Both the position numbers and the translations under genes were made by a program. Source: Clostridiales bacterium (GTDB taxonomy: Bacteria; Bacillota; Clostridia; Christensenellales; Borkfalkiaceae). From it: a DNA stretch of 64,000 bases. Of the stretch, positions 40,493 through 49,361 are shown piece after piece. The notes under the pieces are model-generated. The model worked only from the letters and a program-made list of their open reading frames with translations, ran no database searches and was not told the DNA's origin. Numbering within the stretch: the first letter of the stretch is position 1; each line of letters starts with the position of its first letter. Location: assembly GCA_015069615.1 (NCBI GenBank), contig SVIF01000001.1:1-64000 (forward strand), read 5' to 3'.

Positions 40493-40789
40493 TTACGCAA
40501 GCAATTCTAATAAATAGAACCCGATGCAGCATACACCAATGCCGATTAAGCATACAACCGTAATAATTTTTAATACGGATTCCTTAGATCGACCTTTGTT
40601 TTTACTGTAAAAGGTTTCACTGCTGCCACTGATTGCATCAATCCCGTTGCTGTTACCGTTTTGCATAATCACGCAAACGATTGCAGCCAAAGAAAAGAGT
40701 ACGATTAACCCAACAAATACGATGCGGCTAACATACCACAAATCACGATATTTCATCGGCTCTAACATAGCCTGTACAAAATTCATCAT
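40493..40789 (-). CDS. secG: preprotein translocase subunit SecG
   Basis: 98 aa from the ATG at 40789; an ATG four codons earlier sits directly on the ribosome site and was not used. Two transmembrane segments (about 18-40 and 75-95) flank the family loop 'VIMQNGNSNGIDAISGSSET' then 'FYSKNKGRSKE'. Auxiliary part of the SecYEG channel. The order gpmI-secG-rnr-smpB is common in Bacillota. Confidence 0.92.
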   Translation of the reverse strand: MMNFVQAMLEPMKYRDLWYVSRIVFVGLIVLFSLAAIVCVIMQNGNSNGIDAISGSSETFYSKNKGRSKESVLKIITVVCLIGIGVCCIGFYLLELLA

Positions 40790-40922
40790 TTTTATAACCA
40801 TCCTTTTCGTTACTTAAATTCGCAACACTTAAGAGTATATCATATCTTTTGTGGAAAAACAAGTATTTTCTTCCACAATTTTACGGGAAAACCCCTTTTT
40901 TTGCGAATTTTATCCTGTTTTT

Positions 40923-42452
40923 TTAGGAAAGAAGGTTTTTCCCGGTCATTTCTTCGGGGGGATTGATCCCCATAGAAACTAAAAGCGTGGGGGCAATATC
41001 CGCCAAAATACCGTTTTCCAAAGTTTTACCCTTAAAGCCTTCCCCTACCGCAATAAAGGGAACGGGGTTGGTGGTGTGGGCGGTGAAAGGCGAACCGTCT
41101 TCCGCAAGCATGGTATCCGCGTTGCCGTGGTCTGCCGTAATGAACAAATGACCGCCGCGCGCCAAAATTGCATCCACAACCTTTTGCACGCAAGTATCCA
41201 CAGCGTATACCGCGCTTTCCGCAGCGCTCAAAATACCCGTATGCCCTACCATATCACAGTTAGCGAAGTTCAAAATAATTACGTCGTGCACGTCCTTTTC
41301 AATTTCGCTAAGAACGGCGTCCGTAACTTCGTACGCACTCATTTCGGGTTTTAAATCGTAAGTGGCTACCTTGGGGGAAGGAATTAATACGCGTTCTTCA
41401 TTTGCGTTGGGGGCTTCTACCCCGCCGTTGAAGAAGAAGGTTACGTGCGCGTATTTTTCGGTTTCCGCAATTCTAAGTTGCTTTTTGCCTTGCGAAGCAA
41501 GGAATTCGCCCAACGTATTTTTCAAGCTTTGGGGACGGAACGCAACGGTTACGTTTTTAAACGTAGCGTCGTACTGCGTCATGCATACCCAAGTTAAGTT
41601 CAGTTTTTCACGCGCAAAGCCCGTAAATCCGTCTTCCGCAAACGCGCGGGAAAGTTGACGTGCGCGGTCGGGACGGAAGTTAAAGAAGATAACTGCGTCG
41701 CCATCTTGCACCGTGGCAACGGGCTTGCCGTTTTCCACGATAACGGTGGGAAGAACGAATTCGTCCGTAACGCCTGCCGCGTAGCTTGCACGAACGGCTT
41801 CACCCGCATTTGTTGCGGTTGCACCTACCCCTTCGGTAAGCATACGGTACGCTTTTTCTACGCGATCCCAGTTGGTATCGCGGTCCATTGCGTAATATCT
41901 ACCGCAAACCGAAGCGATTTTACCCGTGCCGATAGCCGCCATTTCCTTTTCCATTGCGTCCAAGAAATCTGCGCCCGAGGTGGGGGAAACGTCCCTTCCA
42001 TCCATAAATGCGTGCAAATATACGTTATCTAAACCTTGGCGTTTTGCAAATTCCACAAGGGCGGTAATGTGCGTAAAGTGGCTATGAACGCCCCCATCCG
42101 AAACAAGCCCCATAAGGTGCAATTTGCCGCCGTTTGCCTTAGCAAACGAAACTGCTTTTAAGAAAGATTCGTTGGTGAAGAAGTCTCCGTCCTGAATGGA
42201 TTTCGTAATACGGGTAAGTTCTTGATAAACGATTCTGCCTGCGCCGATATTTAAGTGCCCAACTTCAGAGTTGCCCATTTGCCCTTCGGGAAGCCCTACG
42301 GACATACCGCTGGCACCTAACTGCGAGGTGGGATATTCGCGCATTAGCGCGTTTACATTTTTACTGCCCGAATTGGTGATTGCGTTGCCTTTATCGGGGC
42401 TTGCAATGCCGTAGCCATCCATAATTACCAGTGCTACCGGTTTTTTAGCCAT
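40923..42452 (-). CDS. gpmI: 2,3-bisphosphoglycerate-independent phosphoglycerate mutase
   Basis: 509 aa, normal length. 'LVIMDGYGIA' (about 8-17, first metal Asp), 'GLPEGQMGNSEVGHLNIGAG' (about 53-72, catalytic Ser), 'SDGGVHSH' and 'ADHGNADTML' (about 441). Alkaline-phosphatase-fold enzyme with two Mn ions interconverting 3- and 2-phosphoglycerate. 10 bp behind tpiA. Confidence 0.96.
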   Translation of the reverse strand: MAKKPVALVIMDGYGIASPDKGNAITNSGSKNVNALMREYPTSQLGASGMSVGLPEGQMGNSEVGHLNIGAGRIVYQELTRITKSIQDGDFFTNESFLKAVSFAKANGGKLHLMGLVSDGGVHSHFTHITALVEFAKRQGLDNVYLHAFMDGRDVSPTSGADFLDAMEKEMAAIGTGKIASVCGRYYAMDRDTNWDRVEKAYRMLTEGVGATATNAGEAVRASYAAGVTDEFVLPTVIVENGKPVATVQDGDAVIFFNFRPDRARQLSRAFAEDGFTGFAREKLNLTWVCMTQYDATFKNVTVAFRPQSLKNTLGEFLASQGKKQLRIAETEKYAHVTFFFNGGVEAPNANEERVLIPSPKVATYDLKPEMSAYEVTDAVLSEIEKDVHDVIILNFANCDMVGHTGILSAAESAVYAVDTCVQKVVDAILARGGHLFITADHGNADTMLAEDGSPFTAHTTNPVPFIAVGEGFKGKTLENGILADIAPTLLVSMGINPPEEMTGKNLLS

Positions 42453-42462
42453 GATATTCCCC

Positions 42463-43212
42463 TTAGTAGTTTACTACCTTGCTGAAATCTTCTGCCTTTA
42501 AGGAAGCGCCGCCGATTAAACCGCCGTCGATTTCAGGCATAGACATAAGTTCGCTTGCATTTTTTGCGTTCATGCTGCCGCCGTATTGAATACGGATATC
42601 CGCACCGCATTTCGCACAAACTTTTTCAACCAACGTTTTACGGATAAACGCGATGGTTTCGTTTGCTTGTTCCTTGGTTGCGGTTCTACCCGTACCGATT
42701 GCCCAAACGGGTTCGTAAGCAACAACGATATTTGCAGGCATATCAAATGCAGTTAAGTTTTGGAAAGCACCCAAAATTTGACGTTCCAACACTTCTTCGG
42801 TTTTTCCCGTTTCGCGTTCTTCTAAGGTTTCGCCAACGCAAATGATGGGCTTTAAGCCGTTCTTAAGCGCTTGTTCTGCGCGTTTGTTTACGGTTTCGTC
42901 CGTTTCTGCAAAATATTGTCTTCTTTCGCTATGGCCGATAATTACGTATTCAACGCCGATTTCTTTTAGCATTTCTGCAGAAATTTCGCCCGTGAACGCG
43001 CCTTTATCCGCAAAGTGTACGTTTTCTGCGCCAAGTTTAATATTGGTGCCCTTTACAAGTTCTGCCGCTGCGGGAAGAAGGGTGAAAGGTACGCAAATTG
43101 CTACTTCGCATTGCGCGTCCTTAACAAGGGGAATTAATTCCTTAATTAAAGCGCTGCCAGATGCGATAGTGTTGTTCATTTTCCAGTTGCCTGCAATAAT
43201 AGGTTTTCTCAT
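42463..43212 (-). CDS. tpiA: triosephosphate isomerase
   Basis: 249 aa from the ATG at 43212 (TAGGAGAACGAAA upstream); the nine extra codons of the longer frame lie before this ribosome site. 'AGNWKMNN' (Lys about 11), 'YVIIGHSERRQYF' (catalytic His), 'VVAYEPVWAIGTGRTA' (catalytic Glu) and 'YGGSMN'. In the pgk-tpiA-gpmI operon. Confidence 0.96.
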   Translation of the reverse strand: MRKPIIAGNWKMNNTIASGSALIKELIPLVKDAQCEVAICVPFTLLPAAAELVKGTNIKLGAENVHFADKGAFTGEISAEMLKEIGVEYVIIGHSERRQYFAETDETVNKRAEQALKNGLKPIICVGETLEERETGKTEEVLERQILGAFQNLTAFDMPANIVVAYEPVWAIGTGRTATKEQANETIAFIRKTLVEKVCAKCGADIRIQYGGSMNAKNASELMSMPEIDGGLIGGASLKAEDFSKVVNY

Positions 43213-43287
43213 TTTCGTTCTCCTAAAATTTTTATTCAAAGCAGGGGAAAAGCGAGAACCTCGTTCCCGCCTACCCTTATTTTATTT

Positions 43288-44601
43288 TTAGTTCTTATCG
43301 TTTAAGCATTCAATGCCGGGAAGTTTTTTGCCTTCAAACAGTTCCAAAGATGCGCCGCCGCCCGTGGAGATATGGCTCATCTTATCCGCAAAGCCAAGGT
43401 TTGCAACTGCCGCAGCGCTATCCCCACCGCCGATAATGGTGGTTGCGCCTTGTGCGTTTGCAAGAGCTTGTGCTACTGCGATAGTACCATTAGCAAAACT
43501 GGGGTTTTCAAATACGCCCATGGGGCCGTTCCAAATAACCGTTTTAGCCGAAGCAACTGCGTCTGCGTACAGTTTGCAGGTTTTAGGACCGATATCCATA
43601 CTTTCCTTATCTTCGGGAATTGCAGTTAAATCCACAACCGTTGCTTCTACGGGTTTATCAATAGGATCGGGGAAATTACCAACTACCGCGTCAATGGGCA
43701 GAAGTAATTTTTTGCCTAAAGTTTCCGCCTTTTTCATCATATCCAAGCAGTAGTCGATTTTGCTTTCGTCAACCAAAGATTGACCAACCGAATAGCCTTG
43801 CGCCTTTAAGAAGGTGTAAGCCATACCGCCGCCGATAATCAAGGTATCGCATTTTTCAAGCAAGTTGTTGATAACGTTCAGTTTATCCGCAATTTTCGCG
43901 CCACCGAGAATCGCAACGAAGGGAGATACGGGGTTTTCTAAAGCGTTTGCCATAACCGAAAGTTCTTTTTCGATTAAGAAACCGCAAACTGCCGTTTTAA
44001 CGAAGCCGTATTCTACGATTGCAGCGGTAGAAGCGTGCGAACGGTGTGCGGTACCGAACGCGTCGTTTACGTAAATTTCAGCAAATGCTGCAAGTTCTTT
44101 GCAGAATTCTTCCTTTCTGCCTTCTTCACCAGCATCAAAGCGAAGGTTTTCCAAAAGAACGCATTCGCCTTCTTTTAAAGCGGCAACCTTAGCTTTTGCA
44201 TCTTCCCCAACAATGTCCGTTGCAAAAGAAACTTTGCCATCAAGCAGTTCGTTTAAACGGTCCGCAACGGGCTTTAAAGAATACTTTTCGCGGTCCTTTA
44301 ACGCCTTTTTCAAGTATTCTGCCTTTGCTGCTTCGCGTTCGCCTTCGGGAAGTTTTTCAACGGCTTTCTTTTCCTTCTTAGAAAGACCAAACCCTTCGGT
44401 AAATACGTTGTGGGGTTTCCCCATGTGAGAGCAAAGAATTACTTTTGCTCCGTGTTCCATCAAATATTGGATGGTGGGAAGCGCACCGTTGATACGGTTT
44501 TCATCCGTAATTTTCCCATCCTTCATGGGAACGTTGAAGTCTACGCGTACCAGACATTTTTTGCCCTTTACGTCTACGTCTTTAATGGACATCTTGTTCA
44601 T
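43288..44601 (-). CDS. pgk: phosphoglycerate kinase
   Basis: 437 aa, about 40 longer than the usual 395-400. '[20 protein letters not shown]' (about 20-39) and '[20 protein letters not shown]' then '[10 protein letters not shown]' (about 393-422) are standard. The extra length is a Lys/Glu-rich helical insertion after 'HMGKP' (about 70-95, [20 protein letters not shown]), a form seen in some Clostridia. First gene of the glycolytic operon; gap is not adjacent. A GAGAACC/GGTTCTC-like hairpin (43252-43270) separates it from tpiA. Confidence 0.95.
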   Translation of the reverse strand: MNKMSIKDVDVKGKKCLVRVDFNVPMKDGKITDENRINGALPTIQYLMEHGAKVILCSHMGKPHNVFTEGFGLSKKEKKAVEKLPEGEREAAKAEYLKKALKDREKYSLKPVADRLNELLDGKVSFATDIVGEDAKAKVAALKEGECVLLENLRFDAGEEGRKEEFCKELAAFAEIYVNDAFGTAHRSHASTAAIVEYGFVKTAVCGFLIEKELSVMANALENPVSPFVAILGGAKIADKLNVINNLLEKCDTLIIGGGMAYTFLKAQGYSVGQSLVDESKIDYCLDMMKKAETLGKKLLLPIDAVVGNFPDPIDKPVEATVVDLTAIPEDKESMDIGPKTCKLYADAVASAKTVIWNGPMGVFENPSFANGTIAVAQALANAQGATTIIGGGDSAAAVANLGFADKMSHISTGGGASLELFEGKKLPGIECLNDKN

Positions 44602-44654
44602 TGCTGTTTCTCCTTATATAAGTTTTATTATTAACAAAATTTTTGTTTTTTAAG

Positions 44655-46334
44655 TTAAGCGTTATTTCTTGCAACGCTGTTAGCCACGTTTACCATGTGG
44701 TCCGCAATCCGTTCCATATTGTTGGCGGTAGAAAGGTACATAGCGCCCGTAACGGGGGTACACAAACCTTGGTTTAAACGGTCGATATGGGCGTCGCCCA
44801 TGCGTTCCTTTGCGCCGTCCACCCGATCTTCAATTTCGATAATTGCGGGCATACGGTCAAGGCTACGCGTTTCGAAGGTGTACATTACGTCCAAATACAA
44901 AGCGCGGGAATCTTCAAACACTTGCATAATTTCCTTTTTCGCGTTGTCCGAGAATTGCAAGTTTTCTTCGCGCATACGGTCGCCGTATTCCATTAAGTTT
45001 TCGGCGTAGTCCCCAATACGTTCGATATCACTGATTACGCGATAGTAGGTAGAAAGGGTTTTCTTATCCTGCGTGTTGATATCCGAGGCGATAATTTTTA
45101 CGAGGTACGAAGAAATTTCACGGTTTAAGAAGTTGATTTCTTCTTCCGTTTTGTTAAATTCTTCCGCCACGTCGTCCTCCGATTCCACCAAGGTGTTTAC
45201 CGCGCGTTCGTAGTTCTTAAACGCAAGGCCCGCCATATGGATAATTTCGCTTTTCACCTGGCCAACCGCAACCATGGGGGTTTCCAAAATCAGGGGATCC
45301 AAATATTGCAAACGGTTTTCGCCCGTAGCGGTTGTGCCACCCTTTTTATCCCGAACGATTTTGGTTGCAAGGAACACAAGTCCGTTGGTAAAGGGCAATA
45401 AGCAAAGGGTTACCACCACGTTGAAAATGGTGTGGAAGTTTGCAATTTGCCGTTGAATATTCTTACCGCTTAACGAAACCATCGCCTTTGCAATTTCGTT
45501 TTCCCAAATCAGCAAGGGAATCAGCACGATGCAGCAACCGATTACGTTAAACAGTAAGTGGATTACCGCGGTTCTTCTTGCATTTACGTCCGTTCCCATA
45601 GCGGATAACATTGCGGTAATACACGTACCGATATTAGAACCCAGCGTAATATACATTGCTTGTACCAAGCCAAGTACGGGAACGTCCATAGCCGAAGTAG
45701 TACCCGCCAAAACGATGACGATACTAGTAACGGTGGAAGAACTTTGAATTAATGCAGTAAACACGATACCGATTAACAATAACAGTATGGGATTTTTTAC
45801 CGCAGAGAACACTTTGGTAATGGAAGGAACTTTGTCAATCAGCACTTTTACCGAAGCGCTCATAAATTCTAGCCCCAAGAAAATCATACCAAGGCCCATA
45901 AAAATGCGCCCGACTACGCGAACCATTTTCTTTTTTGCAACTAGCGAGCAAAGGAAGCCCACCCCTGCAAGAAGAGAAAAAATCGCGGTTACGTCAAATA
46001 AATTTACGCTTTCCAGCGCAACGATTTGCGCGGTAATGGTGGTACCGATGTTCGCCCCCATAATTACCGTTGCCGCTTGCGCCATGGTTAGCATGCCGAT
46101 ATTTACGAAACCAACCAGCATTACGGTGGTTGCCGCGCTACTTTGAATCAGCGCCGTTACCCCCATACCGATCCCAACGCCCGCGATTCGGTTGTTGGTT
46201 ACCTTGTTTAGCCATTTTTTAATTTTTCCGCCCGCGGCCTTTTGTAAGTTGGCGCCCATGAAGTTCATCCCGAACATCAAAAGCATTAAGCCGCCGCACA
46301 TTAAGAAAACTTGCTCCAAAACAGTCTGTACCAT
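44655..46334 (-). CDS. Na/phosphate cotransporter with PhoU-like domain
   Basis: 559 aa. Two inverted Na/Pi repeats with the QSS signature: 'GVTALIQSSAATTVMLVGFV' (about 58-77) and 'FTALIQSSSTVTSIVIVLAG' (about 196-215), about eight membrane segments, then a cytoplasmic PhoU-type helical tail (about 350-559). The family (YjbB/NptA-like) exports or imports phosphate with sodium. Own promoter upstream; monocistronic. Confidence 0.93.
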   Translation of the reverse strand: MVQTVLEQVFLMCGGLMLLMFGMNFMGANLQKAAGGKIKKWLNKVTNNRIAGVGIGMGVTALIQSSAATTVMLVGFVNIGMLTMAQAATVIMGANIGTTITAQIVALESVNLFDVTAIFSLLAGVGFLCSLVAKKKMVRVVGRIFMGLGMIFLGLEFMSASVKVLIDKVPSITKVFSAVKNPILLLLIGIVFTALIQSSSTVTSIVIVLAGTTSAMDVPVLGLVQAMYITLGSNIGTCITAMLSAMGTDVNARRTAVIHLLFNVIGCCIVLIPLLIWENEIAKAMVSLSGKNIQRQIANFHTIFNVVVTLCLLPFTNGLVFLATKIVRDKKGGTTATGENRLQYLDPLILETPMVAVGQVKSEIIHMAGLAFKNYERAVNTLVESEDDVAEEFNKTEEEINFLNREISSYLVKIIASDINTQDKKTLSTYYRVISDIERIGDYAENLMEYGDRMREENLQFSDNAKKEIMQVFEDSRALYLDVMYTFETRSLDRMPAIIEIEDRVDGAKERMGDAHIDRLNQGLCTPVTGAMYLSTANNMERIADHMVNVANSVARNNA

Positions 46335-46374
46335 TTCGTTTTCTCCTATCTTACACTTAAACTCAATCTATTAG

Positions 46375-46404
46375 ATTGTACCTTATTTCCTTTTCCTTTG
46401 TCAA
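46375..46404 (-). promoter_or_regulatory. promoter of the Na/phosphate transporter gene
   Basis: Minus strand: TTGACA (46399-46404), 18-bp spacer, TACAAT (46375-46380). Confidence 0.75.
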
Positions 46405-46443
46405 ACGTTTTAAGCCAAATTGCCGTTTTTTAACAATAAAAAT

Positions 46444-46472
46444 ACGCGCATGCGTGAAGAACGCGTGCGCGT
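46444..46472. terminator. GC-rich hairpin after the LUD gene
   Basis: ACGCGCATGCGT and ACGCGTGCGCGT pair with one wobble. T-runs are weak, so it may be a processing or pause hairpin, not a full terminator. A second small CTGTTTT/AAAACAG hairpin lies closer to the gene. Confidence 0.4.
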
Positions 46473-46541
46473 GTGGGATTTTACGGTAACGTTTTTCCTG
46501 TTTTGCCTTAAAAACAGTACGAAAAAAAATGATTTCTAAAA

Positions 46542-47213
46542 TTAGAACCCTAAAGGTTCGGCAACTAAAATCACCTTAATTCTACCAGGATGTCGTTGGT
46601 ATGCGGAAATTAGGTATTGACAACAAATACGGCTTTCAGATAAACACCCGTCGCAAGGGTAAGCGGTGCGGGATAAGGAAACGCATTCTCCCTTTTCCTT
46701 GCAGTAAGTTTGCATAGAAAGGCGCTTAGTGTTAGCGGGGGCGGCAATTTCCTTAACGCGTTTTACTGCGGCGGGAATATCCCTTACGATTTTATTCACC
46801 CCTGCCACAACGATGACGCTTTTTGGCCCGAACGCAATGGCCGCCACGCGGTTGCCGTTGCCATCTACGTTATACAATTCCCCGTTTTCGGTAATGGCGT
46901 TAGTCCCAGTTAAAAATACGTCCGCAGAAAGCGCTTCCACCTGTTTTTGCAAGGCTTGTTCACGGGTTAAACCGGGGGCGTAACGATCTATCAAGCGGTA
47001 ATCTTCGCTTTTAATTAAGGGGAATATATTACATTCGTTCAAGGTTTCGCTACCGCCAAGCCCAATGCTTGCGCCAAGGGGAAGTAATCCTTTTATAATT
47101 TCCGCAACTTCTTCCTTGCTATCCGCGGCGTATACTTCCATACGGTTTTTTCTAAGGGCTGCGGAAACCCGTTCTATTTGATTTTTCCAAACGGATTTTA
47201 CGTGTTCATTCAT
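46542..47213 (-). CDS. LUD-domain (DUF162, LutC-like) protein
   Basis: 223 aa. 'GLLPLGASIGLGGSETLNEC' (about 47-66), 'VFLTGTNAITENGELYNVDG' then 'NGNRVAA' (about 98-124) and 'GPKSVIVVAGVNKIVRD' are standard LUD marks. The C-terminus carries a Cys-rich stretch (PCDGCLSESRICCQY, about 185-199) typical of the stand-alone Bacillota form, likely an iron-sulfur or metal site. LutC relatives work in lactate oxidation; the function of this subgroup is unsettled. Confidence 0.88.
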   Translation of the reverse strand: MNEHVKSVWKNQIERVSAALRKNRMEVYAADSKEEVAEIIKGLLPLGASIGLGGSETLNECNIFPLIKSEDYRLIDRYAPGLTREQALQKQVEALSADVFLTGTNAITENGELYNVDGNGNRVAAIAFGPKSVIVVAGVNKIVRDIPAAVKRVKEIAAPANTKRLSMQTYCKEKGECVSLSRTAYPCDGCLSESRICCQYLISAYQRHPGRIKVILVAEPLGF

Positions 47214-47229
47214 TCTTTTATCTCCCTGA

Positions 47230-47874
47230 TTAGTTATCGTCGCAACGTTCTACCGAAAGGATAAACGGGCAAGTTCTAAGCGCCCTTGCAAGGTGTGCCG
47301 AATCAAATTCCCTATCCGTATTTAAGGTAGCGTGAATTAAAATTTTATCCCCTTCGGTTTTCATAAACAAACGGGTAAAACGGTCAATTTCAAACATTTC
47401 TTTTACCCGTTCGCGCTCGTCCGAAGATTCTTCAAACACGATTTTCAGCATAAAGCCTTTTTTCATCTTAAACGCTTTGACGGGAAGGTGTAAAATCACT
47501 TGTACCAAAATTAAGATAAGGGATGCGCCGATTGCCAAGATATACAATCCGCCCCCGCAAGCCATACCTACGCCCGCGCTTGCCCAAATGCCCGCCGCGG
47601 TGGTTAAACCGTGTACAGCGTGTTTACGGTAAACGATAATGCCCGCACCAAGGAAACCGATACCCGTTACGATTTGCGCCGCTACACGCGCTGCATCCGC
47701 TTCCCCACCAAAGGCGTATTTGGATACAGCCATCATCAGTGCAGAGCCCACACTTACGATTGCGTGCGTACGAATCCCTGCTTCCTTAGAGCGCAATTTT
47801 CTTTCAAACCCGATAACAAAGCCGAGCGCAGCGGCAAGTAAAATGTTTAAAAGTGAAATCCATTGTTCTTTCAT
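47230..47874 (-). CDS. MgtC/SapB-family membrane protein
   Basis: 214 aa. 'LAAALGFVIGFERKLRSKEA' then 'GIRTHAIVSVGSALMM' (about 13-48) and 'IGFLGAGIIVYRKHAVHGLT' then 'TAAGIWASAGVG' (about 71-102) define the family. Four to five membrane segments, then a cytoplasmic ACT-like domain (about 140-214). Linked to Mg2+ homeostasis and ATP synthase control in other bacteria. 16 bp ahead of the LUD gene. Confidence 0.92.
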   Translation of the reverse strand: MKEQWISLLNILLAAALGFVIGFERKLRSKEAGIRTHAIVSVGSALMMAVSKYAFGGEADAARVAAQIVTGIGFLGAGIIVYRKHAVHGLTTAAGIWASAGVGMACGGGLYILAIGASLILILVQVILHLPVKAFKMKKGFMLKIVFEESSDERERVKEMFEIDRFTRLFMKTEGDKILIHATLNTDREFDSAHLARALRTCPFILSVERCDDN

Positions 47875-47888
47875 TGTTTATCTCCCCT

Positions 47889-48164
47889 TTATAGTTGTAT
47901 CACGCCGCTATATATTAAGTACAGCAACGCAATTTGCCACGCGATACCCAAAAAATTTATCGCGTAAAAATACCAGTGTTTCGTTTTATGGCGCACCGTT
48001 TGCATGGCAATAAGCGCACCCACCGCGCCCCCGAAAAACCCCAAAGATAACAGAATTTTTTCGGAAATACGCCACGCACCACGTTTTGCCTTTGCCTTAT
48101 CCACCGCGTAAACGAAAAAAGTGATTAGCGAAAGGGTTGCAAGGTAAATTAAATAAATTTTCAT
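47889..48164 (-). CDS. DUF1294 family small membrane protein
   Basis: 91 aa. 'YAVDKAKAKRGAWRISEKIL' (about 19-38), 'LGFFGGAVGALIAMQTVRHK' then 'TKHWYF' (about 42-67) are the DUF1294 signature; three to four membrane segments. Function unknown. 14 bp ahead of mgtC-like, immediately behind trmL. Confidence 0.9.
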   Translation of the reverse strand: MKIYLIYLATLSLITFFVYAVDKAKAKRGAWRISEKILLSLGFFGGAVGALIAMQTVRHKTKHWYFYAINFLGIAWQIALLYLIYSGVIQL

Positions 48165-48166
48165 AT

Positions 48167-48664
48167 TTAATCTCCCCTACCCGTAAGTTCGCCTTCGGTT
48201 TTTAAGTGTTCGGTTCCGCGTTGGCGCAAACATTCGTACACCGCGATTGCCACCGAATTGGATAAATTCAGCGAACGCGCTTCCGCACGCATGGGAATCC
48301 GCACCGTTTTATCGTAACGGGCGGCGAGCAAGGATTCGGGAAGCCCGCGCGTTTCGGGGCCGAACATCAAAAATACGTCCTCTTCCTTAGTATAATCCAC
48401 GTCCGAATACACGTGCTTTGCCTTTGTGGAAAAACAATACGGCGCGGCGTTTGGAAAAGCAGAAAGAAAATCGTTAAAACTTTCATGTACGTGAATTTCA
48501 AGTAAGTGCCAGTAGTCAAGCCCCGCCCGTTTGACCTGCTTGTCCGAAATATCAAAACCAAGGGGCTTGATTAAGTGCAAAACCGCACCCGTTGCCGCGC
48601 ACGTTCTTGAAATGTTGCCCGTGTTTTGCGGAATTTCGGGCTGATATAAAACGATATGTAACAA
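48167..48664 (-). CDS. trmL: tRNA (cytidine/uridine-34 2'-O)-methyltransferase
   Basis: 165 aa, minimal SPOUT methyltransferase. 'VLYQPEIPQNTGNISRTCAA' then 'TGA' (about 5-27), 'LIKPLGF', 'FLMFGPETRGLPESLL' (about 98-113) and 'IPMRAEARSLNLSNSVAIAV' (about 123-142) form the trefoil-knot AdoMet site. Methylates the wobble base of tRNA-Leu isoacceptors. Confidence 0.94.
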   Translation of the reverse strand: MLHIVLYQPEIPQNTGNISRTCAATGAVLHLIKPLGFDISDKQVKRAGLDYWHLLEIHVHESFNDFLSAFPNAAPYCFSTKAKHVYSDVDYTKEEDVFLMFGPETRGLPESLLAARYDKTVRIPMRAEARSLNLSNSVAIAVYECLRQRGTEHLKTEGELTGRGD

Positions 48665-48697
48665 AACATCTCCTTATGCCGAATTTTTATTTTTCGG

Positions 48698-49294
48698 CTA
48701 AAATTTTTCTTTTTTGGGGGTAACGGTAAGGGTTGTTCCGTTTACGGGGGAAGCGTAAACCAGTTCCCCGTTTTCCGCGTAAAGCGCGGCAACGCCCGCC
48801 GATACCGATAGTACGGGAACACGGTTAAAATATGCAAGCGCACCGCCCACGATATCCGCTTGGGGCTTACGAAAGGTTGCAAGGTGTACGATAAACGTAG
48901 CGCCACACGCTGTTAAAATGCGCGTAGGTTCGTAAGCGTAGAAATCCGCACCCGAAAGCACGCCGATTTCCCCCGCCGAAGTGTGATACACCCTTATGTT
49001 TTTAGATAAACGAAAGGCGGATTGATTAGCCGAAAGTTCGTCCGTAATCCCCAACAGTTTTCCACCTTCTGCAACCAGTACCGAACGCTTTGGCGCGCCC
49101 CCCGCCGTAGTATCCGCAAGGGCAAGAATAAGCCCAAGGGTTTTACTTGCCGAACACACGTGGTAAAGGACGGACGCGGGATTTTTTTCATCCTCCCCGT
49201 AACGCACCTTGCCAAGGTGTTTGCCAAATACCGTAATATCTACTTTTTTTGCGCGGGAATTCGGTTCGCCCGCCGGATAAACTGCAATTTCCAT
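48698..49294 (-). CDS. nitrilase-fold protein with a lost catalytic Cys
   Basis: 198 aa from the ATG at 49294 (GAGGGCGAAAAT upstream); the longer frame runs into dusB. The sequence has nitrilase-superfamily strands: 'RSVLVAEGGKLLGITDEL', then 'VYHTSAGEIGVLSGADFYAY' where active enzymes have 'IGVLICxDxxFPE'. Here the Cys position is Gly/Ser. 'ILTACGATFIVHL' and 'LAYFNRVPVLSVSAG' follow as in the family. It is shorter than the usual 260-280 aa and lacks a clear N-terminal Glu motif. Probably catalytically dead or repurposed. Follows dusB. Confidence 0.6.
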   Translation of the reverse strand: MEIAVYPAGEPNSRAKKVDITVFGKHLGKVRYGEDEKNPASVLYHVCSASKTLGLILALADTTAGGAPKRSVLVAEGGKLLGITDELSANQSAFRLSKNIRVYHTSAGEIGVLSGADFYAYEPTRILTACGATFIVHLATFRKPQADIVGGALAYFNRVPVLSVSAGVAALYAENGELVYASPVNGTTLTVTPKKEKF

Positions 49295-49361
49295 ATTTTC
49301 GCCCTCTATCAGTATATGAAAGGGAAAAACGGATTGCCAAGCAAAAAGGTTTTGCGTTTCG

